Source: Photorhabdus asymbiotica
GTDB taxonomy: Bacteria > Pseudomonadota > Gammaproteobacteria > Enterobacterales > Enterobacteriaceae
Reading direction: 5' to 3'
Assembly (NCBI RefSeq): GCF_003634575.1
Contig: NZ_RBLJ01000005.1
Span: 186,001-250,000, forward strand
Length of the DNA stretch: 64,000 nt
The notes beneath the pieces were generated by a model. The model did not search any database and had not been told where the DNA came from. It saw nothing but the letters and a program-made list of their open reading frames with translations. Position numbers and translations under genes: made by a program. Positions 30,462 to 39,914 of this stretch are shown here, piece after piece; the first letter of the stretch is position 1; each line of letters begins with the position of its first letter.

Positions 30462-32087
30462 ATGAAAATTTTTAATATGCCAACCGGGGAACAATCCCCG
30501 TCAGAATATCCGATGAATACTGAAAAAACGTTCATTAATAGAGTAAAGCAGGGTGTTGGCCGAATAGCGGTTCGCTATCGCCGGTGGTCGGCATGGGTGA
30601 TGTGCGTATCTATAGGGGCGCTTTTTTTCACCTCGGTATTGGCTGCTACTGAATACCCCAGTAAACCAACACCAGACCTAGGGTACCCCGCGACTCCCCC
30701 CTGGGACGCAGAATACATATTCAAATCTCTCGGGCAGCCAATAATCAATGGGAAAGACAACAAGGCCTCCATCACCTCCACTTACACCGCAACCGCCATG
30801 TTATTAACAAATGGCAGAATAGTCGCCTGGGGAGATGAGGGCGGCGGCGGCTCTATACCGCCAGAAATTGCCAAATTACAGGATATCGTCAGCCTGAGTT
30901 CAACAGGTTATGCATTCGCAGCCCTGCGGGCAGACCGTAGCGTGGTCGCTTGGGGAGATGAGAGGTATGGCGGCACTCTTCCAGAAGAAATTGCTAAATT
31001 ACAGGATATTGTCAGCCTGAGTTCAACGAATTATGCTTTCTCTGCCCTACGGGCAGACGGTAGTGTAGTCGCTTGGGGAGATCAGAAATATGGCGGCAAA
31101 TTACCAGCAGAAATTGCTGAATTAAAGGACATTATAAGCATAAATTCAATACATAACCTTTCGGATCATGTCTGTGCAGCCTGGTGGCCAGACCGTAATC
31201 AATTCTATTGCGGAGATGACAACCGTGGCAAACACAAATTCAATGCAGTATATAACTTCACAAATGATACCTTTACCGCCCTTAGGGCAAACGGCAGCGT
31301 GGTTTCTTGGGGAAAAGTCCGAGTTCCGCCCGATATTGCCAAATTACAGGATATTATCAGTCTGAGTGTAATAAATAATACTTTCATCGCCCGGCGAGCA
31401 GACCTCACAGTAGTCACCTGGCCCGGATATTCGATACCGCCTGAAATTGCAAAATGGCAAGATATTGTCAACCTAAGTATAACAACTTATGCTTTAGCCG
31501 CCCTGCGGGCAAACCGCAGCGTAGTCGCTTGGGGACATCAAGACTATGGCGGCCAAGTCCCACCAGAAATCGCCTCATTACGGGATATTATCAGTCTAAG
31601 TGCGACAAATGGCGCTTTCGCCGCTTTGCGTACAGATCGCAGTGTCGTCGCCTGGGGGGAGCCAAGCTCTGGTGGTCAGATTCCACCCGAAATTGCCGCA
31701 TTAAAAGATATTGTCAGCCTATACTCATCAAGAACCACATTCATAGCCCTACGGGCAGACCGCAGTGTGGTCTCCTGGGGTACTATCAGTGTCCCTCCTG
31801 AGGTTGCCAAATTAAAGGATATCGTCAGCCTGAGTACAACTGATCTTGATGATTCCTCACGAGGTCATTATGCTTTCGCGGCTCTACGAGCAAATCGTAG
31901 CGTGGTCGCTTGGGGGTTCAAAGAGCTTAATATCCAGATACCACCTGGAATAACCCAACTACAAGATATCATCAGCCTAAGTGCATCCAGCAGCGCATTC
32001 ACCGTCTTACGGGCAAATGGTCAAAGATTAGCCTGGGATCTGTTGGATATGGGAGACAATATAGTACATAGCGAATATGATGATTGA
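30462..32087 (+). CDS. Secreted RCC1-like repeat protein (541 aa)
   Basis: The first 85 residues are shared with the two 303-residue proteins downstream: a basic stretch, then a transmembrane or signal segment (WVMCVSIGALFFTSVLAA), then LGYPATPPW and GQPIINGKDN. The remainder holds about ten RCC1-like blades of 45-55 residues with the pattern AALRADRSVVAWGD..YGG and PPEIAKLQDIVSLS. RCC1-type propellers bind partner proteins or DNA; bacterial secreted versions are often effectors or adhesins, and the target here is unknown. The start is uncertain: no clear ribosome-binding site precedes 30462, and Met18 (30513) would also leave a signal peptide. A terminator-like hairpin follows. Confidence 0.75.
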   Translation: MKIFNMPTGEQSPSEYPMNTEKTFINRVKQGVGRIAVRYRRWSAWVMCVSIGALFFTSVLAATEYPSKPTPDLGYPATPPWDAEYIFKSLGQPIINGKDNKASITSTYTATAMLLTNGRIVAWGDEGGGGSIPPEIAKLQDIVSLSSTGYAFAALRADRSVVAWGDERYGGTLPEEIAKLQDIVSLSSTNYAFSALRADGSVVAWGDQKYGGKLPAEIAELKDIISINSIHNLSDHVCAAWWPDRNQFYCGDDNRGKHKFNAVYNFTNDTFTALRANGSVVSWGKVRVPPDIAKLQDIISLSVINNTFIARRADLTVVTWPGYSIPPEIAKWQDIVNLSITTYALAALRANRSVVAWGHQDYGGQVPPEIASLRDIISLSATNGAFAALRTDRSVVAWGEPSSGGQIPPEIAALKDIVSLYSSRTTFIALRADRSVVSWGTISVPPEVAKLKDIVSLSTTDLDDSSRGHYAFAALRANRSVVAWGFKELNIQIPPGITQLQDIISLSASSSAFTVLRANGQRLAWDLLDMGDNIVHSEYDD

Positions 32088-32126
32088 TCCCTTGTTATTA
32101 TGAATGACTAAAAAACACGAAAACCA

Positions 32127-32156
32127 AGGCTGAGCCATAATTCCTCGGTTCAGCCT
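32127..32156 (+). terminator. Terminator-like hairpin after the RCC1-like gene
   Basis: AGGCTGA (32127-32133) pairs with TCAGCCT (32150-32156), followed by ATCTTTTATT. A similar hairpin recurs after the first 303-residue gene and, reversed, beside the RCC1 remnant at 54445. Confidence 0.6.
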
Positions 32157-32735
32157 ATCTTTTATTCCATTTAAAATATCAACTTACCTACCCCCTGTTA
32201 TTACCAATATCAACTTTCAAATCACGTTCAAAAGACAATAACTTTATGAAATAGTTTGAAAAATAAATATTAAAAATCTCAAAATAACTAATTCTTTATA
32301 AACCATATAGAGTGAAAATTACGACAACAACTTAACAATCTTTTATTTCCTGCCTAACAACTAATTGTTAGTTAATCAAGTTACTCATTCAAGTAATAAT
32401 AGCCATAAAGATGTATATCCCCTCTAAATTATTCTGCCTAAATCTCATTATTATTACTCTTATCATTTATCTGTAAAAATGACCTTAAAAACCACCATCA
32501 ACAATCAACTTTAGCGTTAACCAATAGTTATAGACTGATAATCTTTTATTATCACATTCTGTTAATTTTTTGCTTTCTCTATTATCTTTTTTTTAAAGAA
32601 TTGCTAAACTTATTTATGTCTTATTAGCCGCAATAGAAAATCAGCGTAATCCGCAAGGGATTAAGTTTTACGGTATAAGCTCGCTTGTGGGTAAAAAAGG
32701 TCAATCCAATACCACCTTAAATTTAGGAGCGTAAT
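32157..32735. other. AT-rich region and leader upstream of the first 303-residue gene
   Basis: No gene. The DNA is strikingly AT-rich and repeated after the gene. The final 95 bases are another copy of the leader module (CCGCAAGGGAT, then GTGGGTAAAAA, TCAATCCAATACCACC and AGGAGCGTAAT). Confidence 0.5.
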
Positions 32736-32822
32736 ATGAATCCAGACGATTTCTCCTCAAACATAAGTGCCAGCAATTACTCTCATATGAATGCAATCTG
32801 TAATGATGGCCTGCACGGGTAA
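32736..32822 (+). CDS. Possible 28-residue leader peptide
   Basis: An ATG with AGGAGCG upstream opens a 28-codon frame (MNPDDFSSNISASNYSHMNA and 8 more) ending in the left part of a hairpin, CTGCACGGGTAACCCGATGCAG-like, 85 bases before the next gene. The paralogous leader at 34505 has a 17-codon version. It may be a translated leader, or the relic of a gene head like that at 29753; I cannot tell which. Confidence 0.4.
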   Translation: MNPDDFSSNISASNYSHMNAICNDGLHG

Positions 32823-32906
32823 CCCGATGCAGAAAATAATCATCTAAATTAAGGAGCGCCCTTAAAAGGCCAAAGCAATCTGGCCGGAATAGGGTTATCA
32901 CAAAGA

Positions 32907-33818
32907 ATGAAAATTTCTAACCTGCCAACCGGGGAACAATCCCCGTCAGAATATCCGATGAATACTGAAAAAGCGTTCATCAATAGAGTGAAGCAGAATG
33001 TTGGTCGAAATCGCCGGTGGTCGGCATGGGTGATGTGCGCGTCTATCGGGGCGCTTTTTTCCACCTCGGTATTGGCCGCTACTGAATGCCCTAAAGTACC
33101 AGTAAAAGACCTAGGGTACCCTGCAACTCCTCCCTGGAACCCAGAAGTCCTATTCAGAGCTCTCGGGCAGCCAATAATCAATGGGAAAGACAACCAAGGT
33201 AAGCCGGTTCATTACCCAGCAAGGGGGTCCACTAACTTAGTGGGTGTCTTTCCACCAGTAGTTGATTATGATTTTCCAACGCCGACAGGCGATTTAAAGT
33301 TAAAAGACGGTCTGTTTTGGGTTAGCGCCCCAAACAGAATCTTCAAGGTTCCACATGTGGTCACAGGTAAGTATCACTGTAAGATGATTGCCAAACGTAA
33401 AGATGGAGCGCCCGGGCGAGCCACAGCAACCCTTGAGACAGATGCTGTCGTTGCAAATCATATCATCCACCGATTTCAAGGAGACAAAAATGTTCTGGAA
33501 TCTAGCGTGACAGACCTGGTTTATACAGTAACCTGCCGAGGGACCGGATTTTCATGGGAGCGTAAACCCGAAGAGAAATTTGAATGGGAAAGTGTGTGGG
33601 ACAACTCGGTGCCGTTAATTAGAATGCAAGACCTTTGTAATTGGGTTCATAATGTTGCTTTCTGGACGCCACCAAGCGACAATCCGAATGATCGGTTTAA
33701 AGACCCGGCTGTCCTAAGGCCGATGAGTGCGGAAAGTGCTGACTTGAAGAAATCAGATGCCAACGCTACCCCAGATAATCTATCCGGGACGAAAAGAGCG
33801 GATAGCGGCAATAAATAA
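32907..33818 (+). CDS. Secreted paralogue of the fimbrial tip N-terminal domain (303 aa), copy 1
   Basis: The N-terminus is the shared signal region (WVMCASIGALFSTSVLAA, cut before TECPK). The body aligns with residues about 55-280 of the predicted fimbrial tip protein at 40997-42337: FKVPHVVTGKYHC against FKVPRVVSGSYEC, VLESSVTDLVYTVTCRG against IAEGRISDLDFDVSCRG, and FSWERKPEEKFEWES against FSWQRNPDEKVEFDS. Similarity ends at KDPAVLRP (KDPVTVLDP in the tip protein), where the pilin-like domain would start; here a polar, probably disordered tail follows. Four or more Cys may form disulphides in the periplasm. Without the pilin domain it cannot join a fimbria by donor strand exchange. It may be a free binding domain or a silent cassette. 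Confidence 0.7.
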   Translation: MKISNLPTGEQSPSEYPMNTEKAFINRVKQNVGRNRRWSAWVMCASIGALFSTSVLAATECPKVPVKDLGYPATPPWNPEVLFRALGQPIINGKDNQGKPVHYPARGSTNLVGVFPPVVDYDFPTPTGDLKLKDGLFWVSAPNRIFKVPHVVTGKYHCKMIAKRKDGAPGRATATLETDAVVANHIIHRFQGDKNVLESSVTDLVYTVTCRGTGFSWERKPEEKFEWESVWDNSVPLIRMQDLCNWVHNVAFWTPPSDNPNDRFKDPAVLRPMSAESADLKKSDANATPDNLSGTKRADSGNK

Positions 33819-33833
33819 AAATCGTTAACAGAA

Positions 33834-33857
33834 CAGCCGGGGAACAATCCCCGGTTG
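33834..33857 (+). terminator. Hairpin after the first 303-residue gene
   Basis: CCGGGGA and TCCCCGG pair around ACAA shortly after the stop. The same hairpin lies inside the first codons of these genes, and the downstream copy still reads TAGEQSPVE in one frame, so it is the relic of another gene head, perhaps reused as a terminator. Confidence 0.5.
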
Positions 33858-33869
33858 AGCACGCAATAA

Positions 33870-34504
33870 TTGTTATTAGGAGTGACTAAAAAACACGAAA
33901 ACCAAGGCTAAACCATAATACCCGGTTCAACCCATCGCTTATTCCGTTTTAAATATCAACTCACCCACCCGCTGTTATTACCAATAATCAACTGCCAAAT
34001 AAATCTCAAAAGACAATAACTTTACGAAATAGTTTGAAAAATAAATATTAAAAATCTCAAAATAACTAAGTTTTTATAAACCATATAAAGCGAAAATTAC
34101 GACAAAAACTTAACAATCCCTTATTTTCTTTCTTACAATTAACTGTTAGTTAATTAAGTTACTCATTCAAGTAATAATAGCCCAGAATATGTATATCTCC
34201 TTTAAATTCTTCTGCCTAAATCTCATTATTATCACTCTTGTCATTTAGCTGTGGGAAATAATCTTAAAACAATCAACTGTAGCGTTAACCTACAGTTATC
34301 AACCGATAACTATTAGTTATCACATTCTTTTAATCTTTTTATATTTCTATTACCTTTTTCTTAAAGAGTTGCTAAACTTATTTATGTCTTAATTAGTCGC
34401 AATAGAAAATCAGCGTAATCCGCAAGGGATTCAGTTCTACGGTATAAGCTCCCCTGTGGGTAAAAAAGGTCAATCCAATACCACCTTAAATTTAGGAGGG
34501 TAAT
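33870..34504. other. AT-rich region and leader upstream of the second 303-residue gene
   Basis: No gene; a diverged copy of 32100-32735, ending with the leader module and an AGGAGGG site. Confidence 0.5.
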
Positions 34505-34558
34505 ATGAATCAAGACGATTTCTCCTCAAACATAAGTTCCAGCAATACCCTTATATGA
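34505..34558 (+). CDS. Possible 17-residue leader peptide
   Basis: MNQDDFSSNISSSNTLI, preceded by AGGAGGGTAAT. It corresponds to the frames at 30167 and 32736, but stops earlier. The strong ribosome-binding site contrasts with the absence of one before the main gene at 34674. Confidence 0.4.
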   Translation: MNQDDFSSNISSSNTLI

Positions 34559-34673
34559 ATGCAATCTGTAATAACGGCCTGCACGGGTAATCCGATGCAG
34601 AAAATAATCATTTAAAGAAGGAGGACCCTTAAAAGGCCAATGCAATCTGGCCGGGACAGGGTTATCACAAAGA

Positions 34674-35585
34674 ATGAAAATTTTTAATATGCCAATCGGG
34701 GAACACTCCCCATCAGAGTATCCGATGAACACGGAAAAAACGTTCATCAACAGAGTGAAGCAGAATGTTGGTCGAAATCGCCGGTGGTCGGCATGGGTAA
34801 TGTGCGCGTCTATCGGGGCGCTGTTTTCCACCTCAGTATTGGCCGCTACTGAATGCCCTAAAGTACCAGTACAAGACCTAGGGTACCCTGCGACTCCTCC
34901 CTGGAACCCAAAAGTCCTATTCAGAGCTCTCGGGCAGCCAATAATCAATGGGAAAGACAACCAAGGTAAGCCGGTTCATTACCCAGCAAGGGGGTCCACT
35001 AACTTAGTGGGTGTCTTTCCACCAGTAGTTGATTATGATTTTCCAACGCCGACCGGCGATTTGATGTTAAAAGACGCCAAGTTTTGGGTTAGAGCACAAA
35101 ACAGAATCTTCAAGGTTCCACATGTGGTCACAGGTATGTATCACTGTAAGATGGTTGCCAAACGTAAAGATGGAGCGCCTGGGCGAGCCACAGCAAACCT
35201 TTATACGGATGCTATTGTTGTAAATCATGATACCCACAAGTTCCAGGGAGACCAAAACGTCATGGAATCTAGCGTGACAGACCTGGTTTACACAGCAACC
35301 TGCAAAGGGGCTGGATTTTCATGGGAACGTAAACCCGAAGAGAAATTTGAATGGGAAAGTAAGTGGGAAAACGGGGTGCCGTCAATTGAAATGCTAGACA
35401 ACTGCCATTGGATTCATAATGTCGCTTTCTGGACGCCGCCAGACGATAATCCAAATGATAAGTTTAAAGACCCGGCCGTCCTGAGACCGACGAGTGCGGA
35501 AAATGCTAACCCGAAGAAGTCAGTCCCCCATGATAACCCAGATAATTTCCCCTGGAAGAGAAAAGCAGATAGCAATAATCAATAA
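34674..35585 (+). CDS. Secreted paralogue of the fimbrial tip N-terminal domain (303 aa), copy 2
   Basis: Same length and plan as the gene at 32907, with the shared signal region, the GQPIINGKDN and RGSTNLVGVFPPVVDYDFPT segments, and the cysteine pattern kept. Differences concentrate in the second half (for example FWVRAQNRIF against FWVSAPNRIF, and in the tail), as expected for a surface-exposed or receptor-contacting domain under selection, or for a relaxed duplicate. It also ends just after KDPAVLRP with a polar tail. No ribosome-binding site is evident before the ATG at 34674; Met18 is an alternative start. Confidence 0.7.
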   Translation: MKIFNMPIGEHSPSEYPMNTEKTFINRVKQNVGRNRRWSAWVMCASIGALFSTSVLAATECPKVPVQDLGYPATPPWNPKVLFRALGQPIINGKDNQGKPVHYPARGSTNLVGVFPPVVDYDFPTPTGDLMLKDAKFWVRAQNRIFKVPHVVTGMYHCKMVAKRKDGAPGRATANLYTDAIVVNHDTHKFQGDQNVMESSVTDLVYTATCKGAGFSWERKPEEKFEWESKWENGVPSIEMLDNCHWIHNVAFWTPPDDNPNDKFKDPAVLRPTSAENANPKKSVPHDNPDNFPWKRKADSNNQ

Positions 35586-35877
35586 AGATCATTAATAAAA
35601 CAGCCGGGGAGCAATCCCCGGTTGAATATCCAAGCAATACAGATAATAGACCGAGTTATCATTCATCTTATTTGCTATTAATCTGAAATATCAGAATATT
35701 TAATTCCAGTTATTATACTGATTTGCTAATAAAAATTAAAAACGATAACTCAAAACTTCAAATGAAAAATCAACAACCAATATCGCTCACACTTAATCAT
35801 ATTATCCGCTTACTTGTTCATGTTACTCTTTCAATTACTTTCATTCGCAAAATATCTCAACTTATGTGATATTTTAT
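35586..35877. other. Relic of another gene head, then AT-rich DNA
   Basis: A CCGGGGA/TCCCCGG hairpin at about 35604-35622 lies in a frame reading TAGEQSPVEYPSNTDN, which copies the start of the upstream paralogues (PTGEQSPSEYPMNTEK) but lacks the rest. The remaining 230 bases are AT-rich without a gene. Confidence 0.6.
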
Positions 35878-36315
35878 TTAATGATGTAATGTAGTATTAA
35901 CGACTATATCTAGCTTTCTATTTAACTGATGCAAAGCCAATTCAACAACTTCAACCTTTGATGAATGTTCAACATCAAGAAGCCGATCAATCTGCGGCCC
36001 CTTTTGTCCCAGCCGTCGAGCAAGATCGGCTTTGCGTGTTCCTGTTTCTACCATTGCATTATGCAATGCCACTTTCATTACGACGAGAATAGGAAGAGTG
36101 ACGATGTATTCACCTGCCTCCAACATGGATGCTTCAGGTATAGGCCGACGTTTGTCAATTTCTATAGAAATAGCCGTAACCAACCCATCAATAGATTCTA
36201 GAAGAGCTTCGTCAACTGAGTCACCGACTGAGTTGAATAAGGGAAGATCACGACAACTTGCCACATAACTTCCTGTCTCTTCGTCATATTCTAGTTTTAT
36301 AGGATAATTAAACAT
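35878..36315 (-). CDS. hicB: HicB-family antitoxin
   Basis: A 145-residue HicB. The N-terminal partial RNase H-like fold has the typical LEYDEETGSYVASCRDLP and SVDEALLESIDGLVTAISI; the C-terminal helix-turn-helix (TRKADLARRLGQKGPQIDRL) binds the operator. It blocks HicA. The gene lies 31 bases after hicA with AGAGAGG upstream, so both are in one operon, toxin first as is usual for this family. Confidence 0.92.
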   Translation of the reverse strand: MFNYPIKLEYDEETGSYVASCRDLPLFNSVGDSVDEALLESIDGLVTAISIEIDKRRPIPEASMLEAGEYIVTLPILVVMKVALHNAMVETGTRKADLARRLGQKGPQIDRLLDVEHSSKVEVVELALHQLNRKLDIVVNTTLHH

Positions 36316-36346
36316 AGTACCTCTCTTTAAGATAGATAACCGGAAC

Positions 36347-36529
36347 TTAAAGCCCCAGATCCTTCATTATTTTCTTCCTCAATGGTTCAGGAATCTCTTT
36401 GGAACCATGATCGGGGAAAACCGACGATTTACCGTTTATGGATACCTTTCGGTGGCTTCCTCCACCCCTAGCCTTCTCTATTAGAACTCCTTGAGAAATT
36501 AGCCATCGGCGGAACTCACTGTATTTCAT
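36347..36529 (-). CDS. hicA: HicA-family mRNA interferase toxin
   Basis: A 60-residue HicA with the double-stranded-RNA-binding-like fold. The catalytic His is in GGGSHRKV, and the pattern SVFPDHGSKEIPEPLRKKIM is classic. The start at 36529 is chosen because AAGGAGG sits directly upstream; the longer frame to 36595 adds an improbable Cys-rich head. HicA cleaves mRNA independently of ribosomes. No damage is visible, so this is one of the intact modules in the window. Confidence 0.92.
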   Translation of the reverse strand: MKYSEFRRWLISQGVLIEKARGGGSHRKVSINGKSSVFPDHGSKEIPEPLRKKIMKDLGL

Positions 36530-36752
36530 CCACACCTCCTTTTCGACCAAGCAATCATGACACATAAAACAGCAAATACAACATTTTTGTTTCATTTAAC
36601 AACAGTTATGATAACTCATAGAGCAAAATTCTAAGCAAAGAACTCCCCCCTAACGATACAAAATACCCATTAGCAATCCTTCGCCAACAAAATTTCGGCT
36701 GAAATGCATCGGCAACGCGACTGTGTGAGCGGGTATGTGTATACTGTTATAA

Positions 36753-37427
<675 letters not shown>

Positions 37428-37481
37428 ACCAAGTTTCAGTATCATGCCCAGTCATTTCTTTACCTGTGGAGTCGCACACAT

Positions 37482-37757
37482 ATGGCACGCGTAACTGTTC
37501 AAGACGCTGTAGAAAAAATTGGTAACCGTTTTGACCTGGTGTTGGTCGCCGCTCGTCGAGCACGTCAACTACAAACAGGCGGTAAAGACCCGCTGGTTGC
37601 GGAAGAGAACGATAAAGTGACCGTTATCGCTCTGCGTGAAGTGGAAGAGGGGCTGATTAACGGTAAGATCCTGGATGTCCGTGAGCGCCAGGAACAACAA
37701 GAGCAGGAAGCAGCAGAAATGCAAGCGGTTTCTGCTATCGCGGAAAGTCGTCGTTAA
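37482..37757 (+). CDS. rpoZ: RNA polymerase omega subunit
   Basis: Omega (91 aa, E. coli 91), which helps fold and assemble beta-prime. [20 protein letters not shown] and the helix [15 protein letters not shown]-like segment are nearly invariant. It lies 54 bases after gmk and 17 before spoT. Confidence 0.98.
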   Translation: MARVTVQDAVEKIGNRFDLVLVAARRARQLQTGGKDPLVAEENDKVTVIALREVEEGLINGKILDVRERQEQQEQEAAEMQAVSAIAESRR

Positions 37758-37774
37758 TCCACGGTAGGTCTGCC

Positions 37775-39892
37775 TTGTATCTGTTCGAAAGCCTGAATCT
37801 GCTTATCCAGAAATACCTGCCTGAGAGTCAAATTGAACTCCTCAAGCAGGCTTACTCTGTTGCGCGGGATGCTCATGAAGGGCAAACCCGCACCAGTGGC
37901 GAACCCTACATTACGCACCCGGTTGCGGTTGCTTGTATTCTGGCCGAGATGCGTCTCGACCATGAAACACTGATGGCCGCTTTGTTGCATGATGTGATTG
38001 AAGACACGCCCGCCACCTTTCAAGATATCGCCCAACCTTTCGGCCCGGTGGTCGCCGGGTTAGTTGAAGGGGTTTCCAAGCTTGATAAGTTGAATTTTCG
38101 CGATAAAAAAGAGGCACAAGCAGAGAACTTTCGCAAAATGATTATGGCGATGGTGCAAGATATCCGTGTCATTTTGATCAAACTGGCAGACCGTACCCAT
38201 AATATGCGCACTCTCGGGGCGTTACGTCCAGATAAGCGCCGTCGTATCGCCCGGGAAACGTTAGAAATTTACAGCCCCCTGGCTCATCGTCTGGGTATTC
38301 ACCACCTGAAAACTGAGTTAGAGGAACTCGGGTTTGAAGCCCTCCACCCTAACCGCTATCGTGTTATCAAAGAGGTGGTAAAAGCGGCCCGTGGCAACCG
38401 TAAAGAGATGATCCAGAAAATTCTGTCTGAAATTGCCGGCAGGCTGGCCGAAGCCAATATTGAGTGCAAAGTCAGCGGCAGGGAAAAACATCTCTATTCT
38501 ATCTACCGGAAAATGCACCTCAAAGAGCAGCGTTTCCATTCCATTATGGATATTTATGCCTTTCGGGTCATCGTTAACAATGTTGATATCTGCTATCGCG
38601 TTTTGGGGCAGATGCACAGCCTGTATAAACCCCGCCCTGGTAGAGTCAAAGATTACATTGCTATCCCCAAAGCTAACGGCTACCAATCGTTGCATACTTC
38701 CCTGATTGGTCCTCACGGCGTACCCGTTGAAGTCCAGATTCGCACCGAAGATATGGAACAAATGGCTGAAATGGGCGTCGCGGCACACTGGACTTACAAA
38801 GAACAAGGTGAATCCGGTACAGCGGCCCAAGTCCGTGCTCAGCGCTGGATGCAAAGTCTGCTGGAATTACAGCAAAGTGCCGGCAACTCTTTTGAATTTA
38901 TCGAAAGCGTTAAATCTGATCTGTTTCCTGATGAGATTTACGTTTTCACCCCGAAAGGGCGTATCGTCGAGCTACCCGCGGGCTCTACCCCGGTTGACTT
39001 TGCTTACGCTGTACACACCGATATTGGTCATGCCTGTGTCGGTTCGCGAGTTGATCGCCAGCCCTATCCACTATCTCAATCGCTGACCAACGGCCAGACA
39101 GTGGAAATTATTACCGCGCCGGGCGCGCGACCAAACGCAGCCTGGCTGAACTTTGTCGTCAGTTCAAAAGCGCGCGCCAAAATTCGCCAATTGCTAAAAA
39201 ACCTTAAGCGCGAAGATTCAATTGGGCTAGGCCGCCGTTTGCTAAATCACGCATTGGGTAACGGGAAAAAACTGGTTGATATTCCACCGGAAAATATCAA
39301 TAAAGAGTTAACGAGAATGAAACTCGTGACAATCGATGATCTGCTGGCTGAAATCGGGCTTGGCAATACCATGAGTATCGTCGTCGCCCGCAACCTGCTA
39401 GGTGCGCAAGAAAATACCGCCAGCACCAGTAGTCATAACAGCGGAGCACGTAAATTACCCATCAAAGGCGCTGACGGTGTACTTATTACGTTTGCCAAAT
39501 GCTGTCGGCCCATCCCCGGCGATCCGATTATCGCCCATATCAGCCCCGGTAAAGGGTTGGTTATCCACCATGAATCCTGTCGTAATATTCGTGGCTATCA
39601 GAAAGAGCCTGAGAAATTTATGGCGGTAGAGTGGGATAAAGAGATTAACAGCGATTTTATTGCTGAAATAAAAGTGGATATGTTTAACCATCAAGGGGCG
39701 CTGGCAAATTTGACCGCCGCCATTAACGCGGTAAATTCCAATATTCAGAGCATGAATACAGAAGAGAAAGATGGCCGGGTTTACTGTGCTTTTATCCGGC
39801 TGACCACTAAAGACCGTATTCAATTAGCAAATATTATGCGCAAAATCCGAATTATGCCGGATGTGATGCGCGTCAGCCGTAACAGAAACTAA
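37775..39892 (+). CDS. spoT: Bifunctional (p)ppGpp hydrolase/synthetase SpoT
   Basis: SpoT (705 aa; E. coli 702) controls the stringent alarmone. The HD hydrolase domain includes LLHDVIEDTPAT and ADRTHNMRTLGALRPDKR; the weak synthetase domain includes RFHSIMDIYAFRVIV; then come the TGS domain (DEIYVFTPKGRIVELPAG), a zinc-finger-like region (AKCCRPIPGDPIIAH) and a C-terminal ACT domain. Translation starts at TTG, as in E. coli. In E. coli trmH and recG follow; here the fimbrial island comes next. Confidence 0.98.
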   Translation: MYLFESLNLLIQKYLPESQIELLKQAYSVARDAHEGQTRTSGEPYITHPVAVACILAEMRLDHETLMAALLHDVIEDTPATFQDIAQPFGPVVAGLVEGVSKLDKLNFRDKKEAQAENFRKMIMAMVQDIRVILIKLADRTHNMRTLGALRPDKRRRIARETLEIYSPLAHRLGIHHLKTELEELGFEALHPNRYRVIKEVVKAARGNRKEMIQKILSEIAGRLAEANIECKVSGREKHLYSIYRKMHLKEQRFHSIMDIYAFRVIVNNVDICYRVLGQMHSLYKPRPGRVKDYIAIPKANGYQSLHTSLIGPHGVPVEVQIRTEDMEQMAEMGVAAHWTYKEQGESGTAAQVRAQRWMQSLLELQQSAGNSFEFIESVKSDLFPDEIYVFTPKGRIVELPAGSTPVDFAYAVHTDIGHACVGSRVDRQPYPLSQSLTNGQTVEIITAPGARPNAAWLNFVVSSKARAKIRQLLKNLKREDSIGLGRRLLNHALGNGKKLVDIPPENINKELTRMKLVTIDDLLAEIGLGNTMSIVVARNLLGAQENTASTSSHNSGARKLPIKGADGVLITFAKCCRPIPGDPIIAHISPGKGLVIHHESCRNIRGYQKEPEKFMAVEWDKEINSDFIAEIKVDMFNHQGALANLTAAINAVNSNIQSMNTEEKDGRVYCAFIRLTTKDRIQLANIMRKIRIMPDVMRVSRNRN

Positions 39893-39914
39893 ACTGAATA
39901 GATTGCCCTGTTAT

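Larger units (their letters stand above)
32095..33830 (+). repeat. Tandem duplication unit, copy 1
   Basis: About 1.75 kb comprising an AT-rich region, the leader and a 303-residue gene is repeated at 33865-35600 with a spacing of 1767 bases between gene starts. The genes are nearly identical over the first 100 codons and diverge more toward the 3' end. Confidence 0.85.
33865..35600 (+). repeat. Tandem duplication unit, copy 2
   Basis: Second copy of the 1.75-kb unit at 32095-33830, including the AT-rich region, leader and gene. Confidence 0.85.

Noticed and set aside
38318-38854. A 178-codon frame on the minus strand inside spoT
   Set aside because: It is the complement of a strongly coding region of SpoT and resembles no family.
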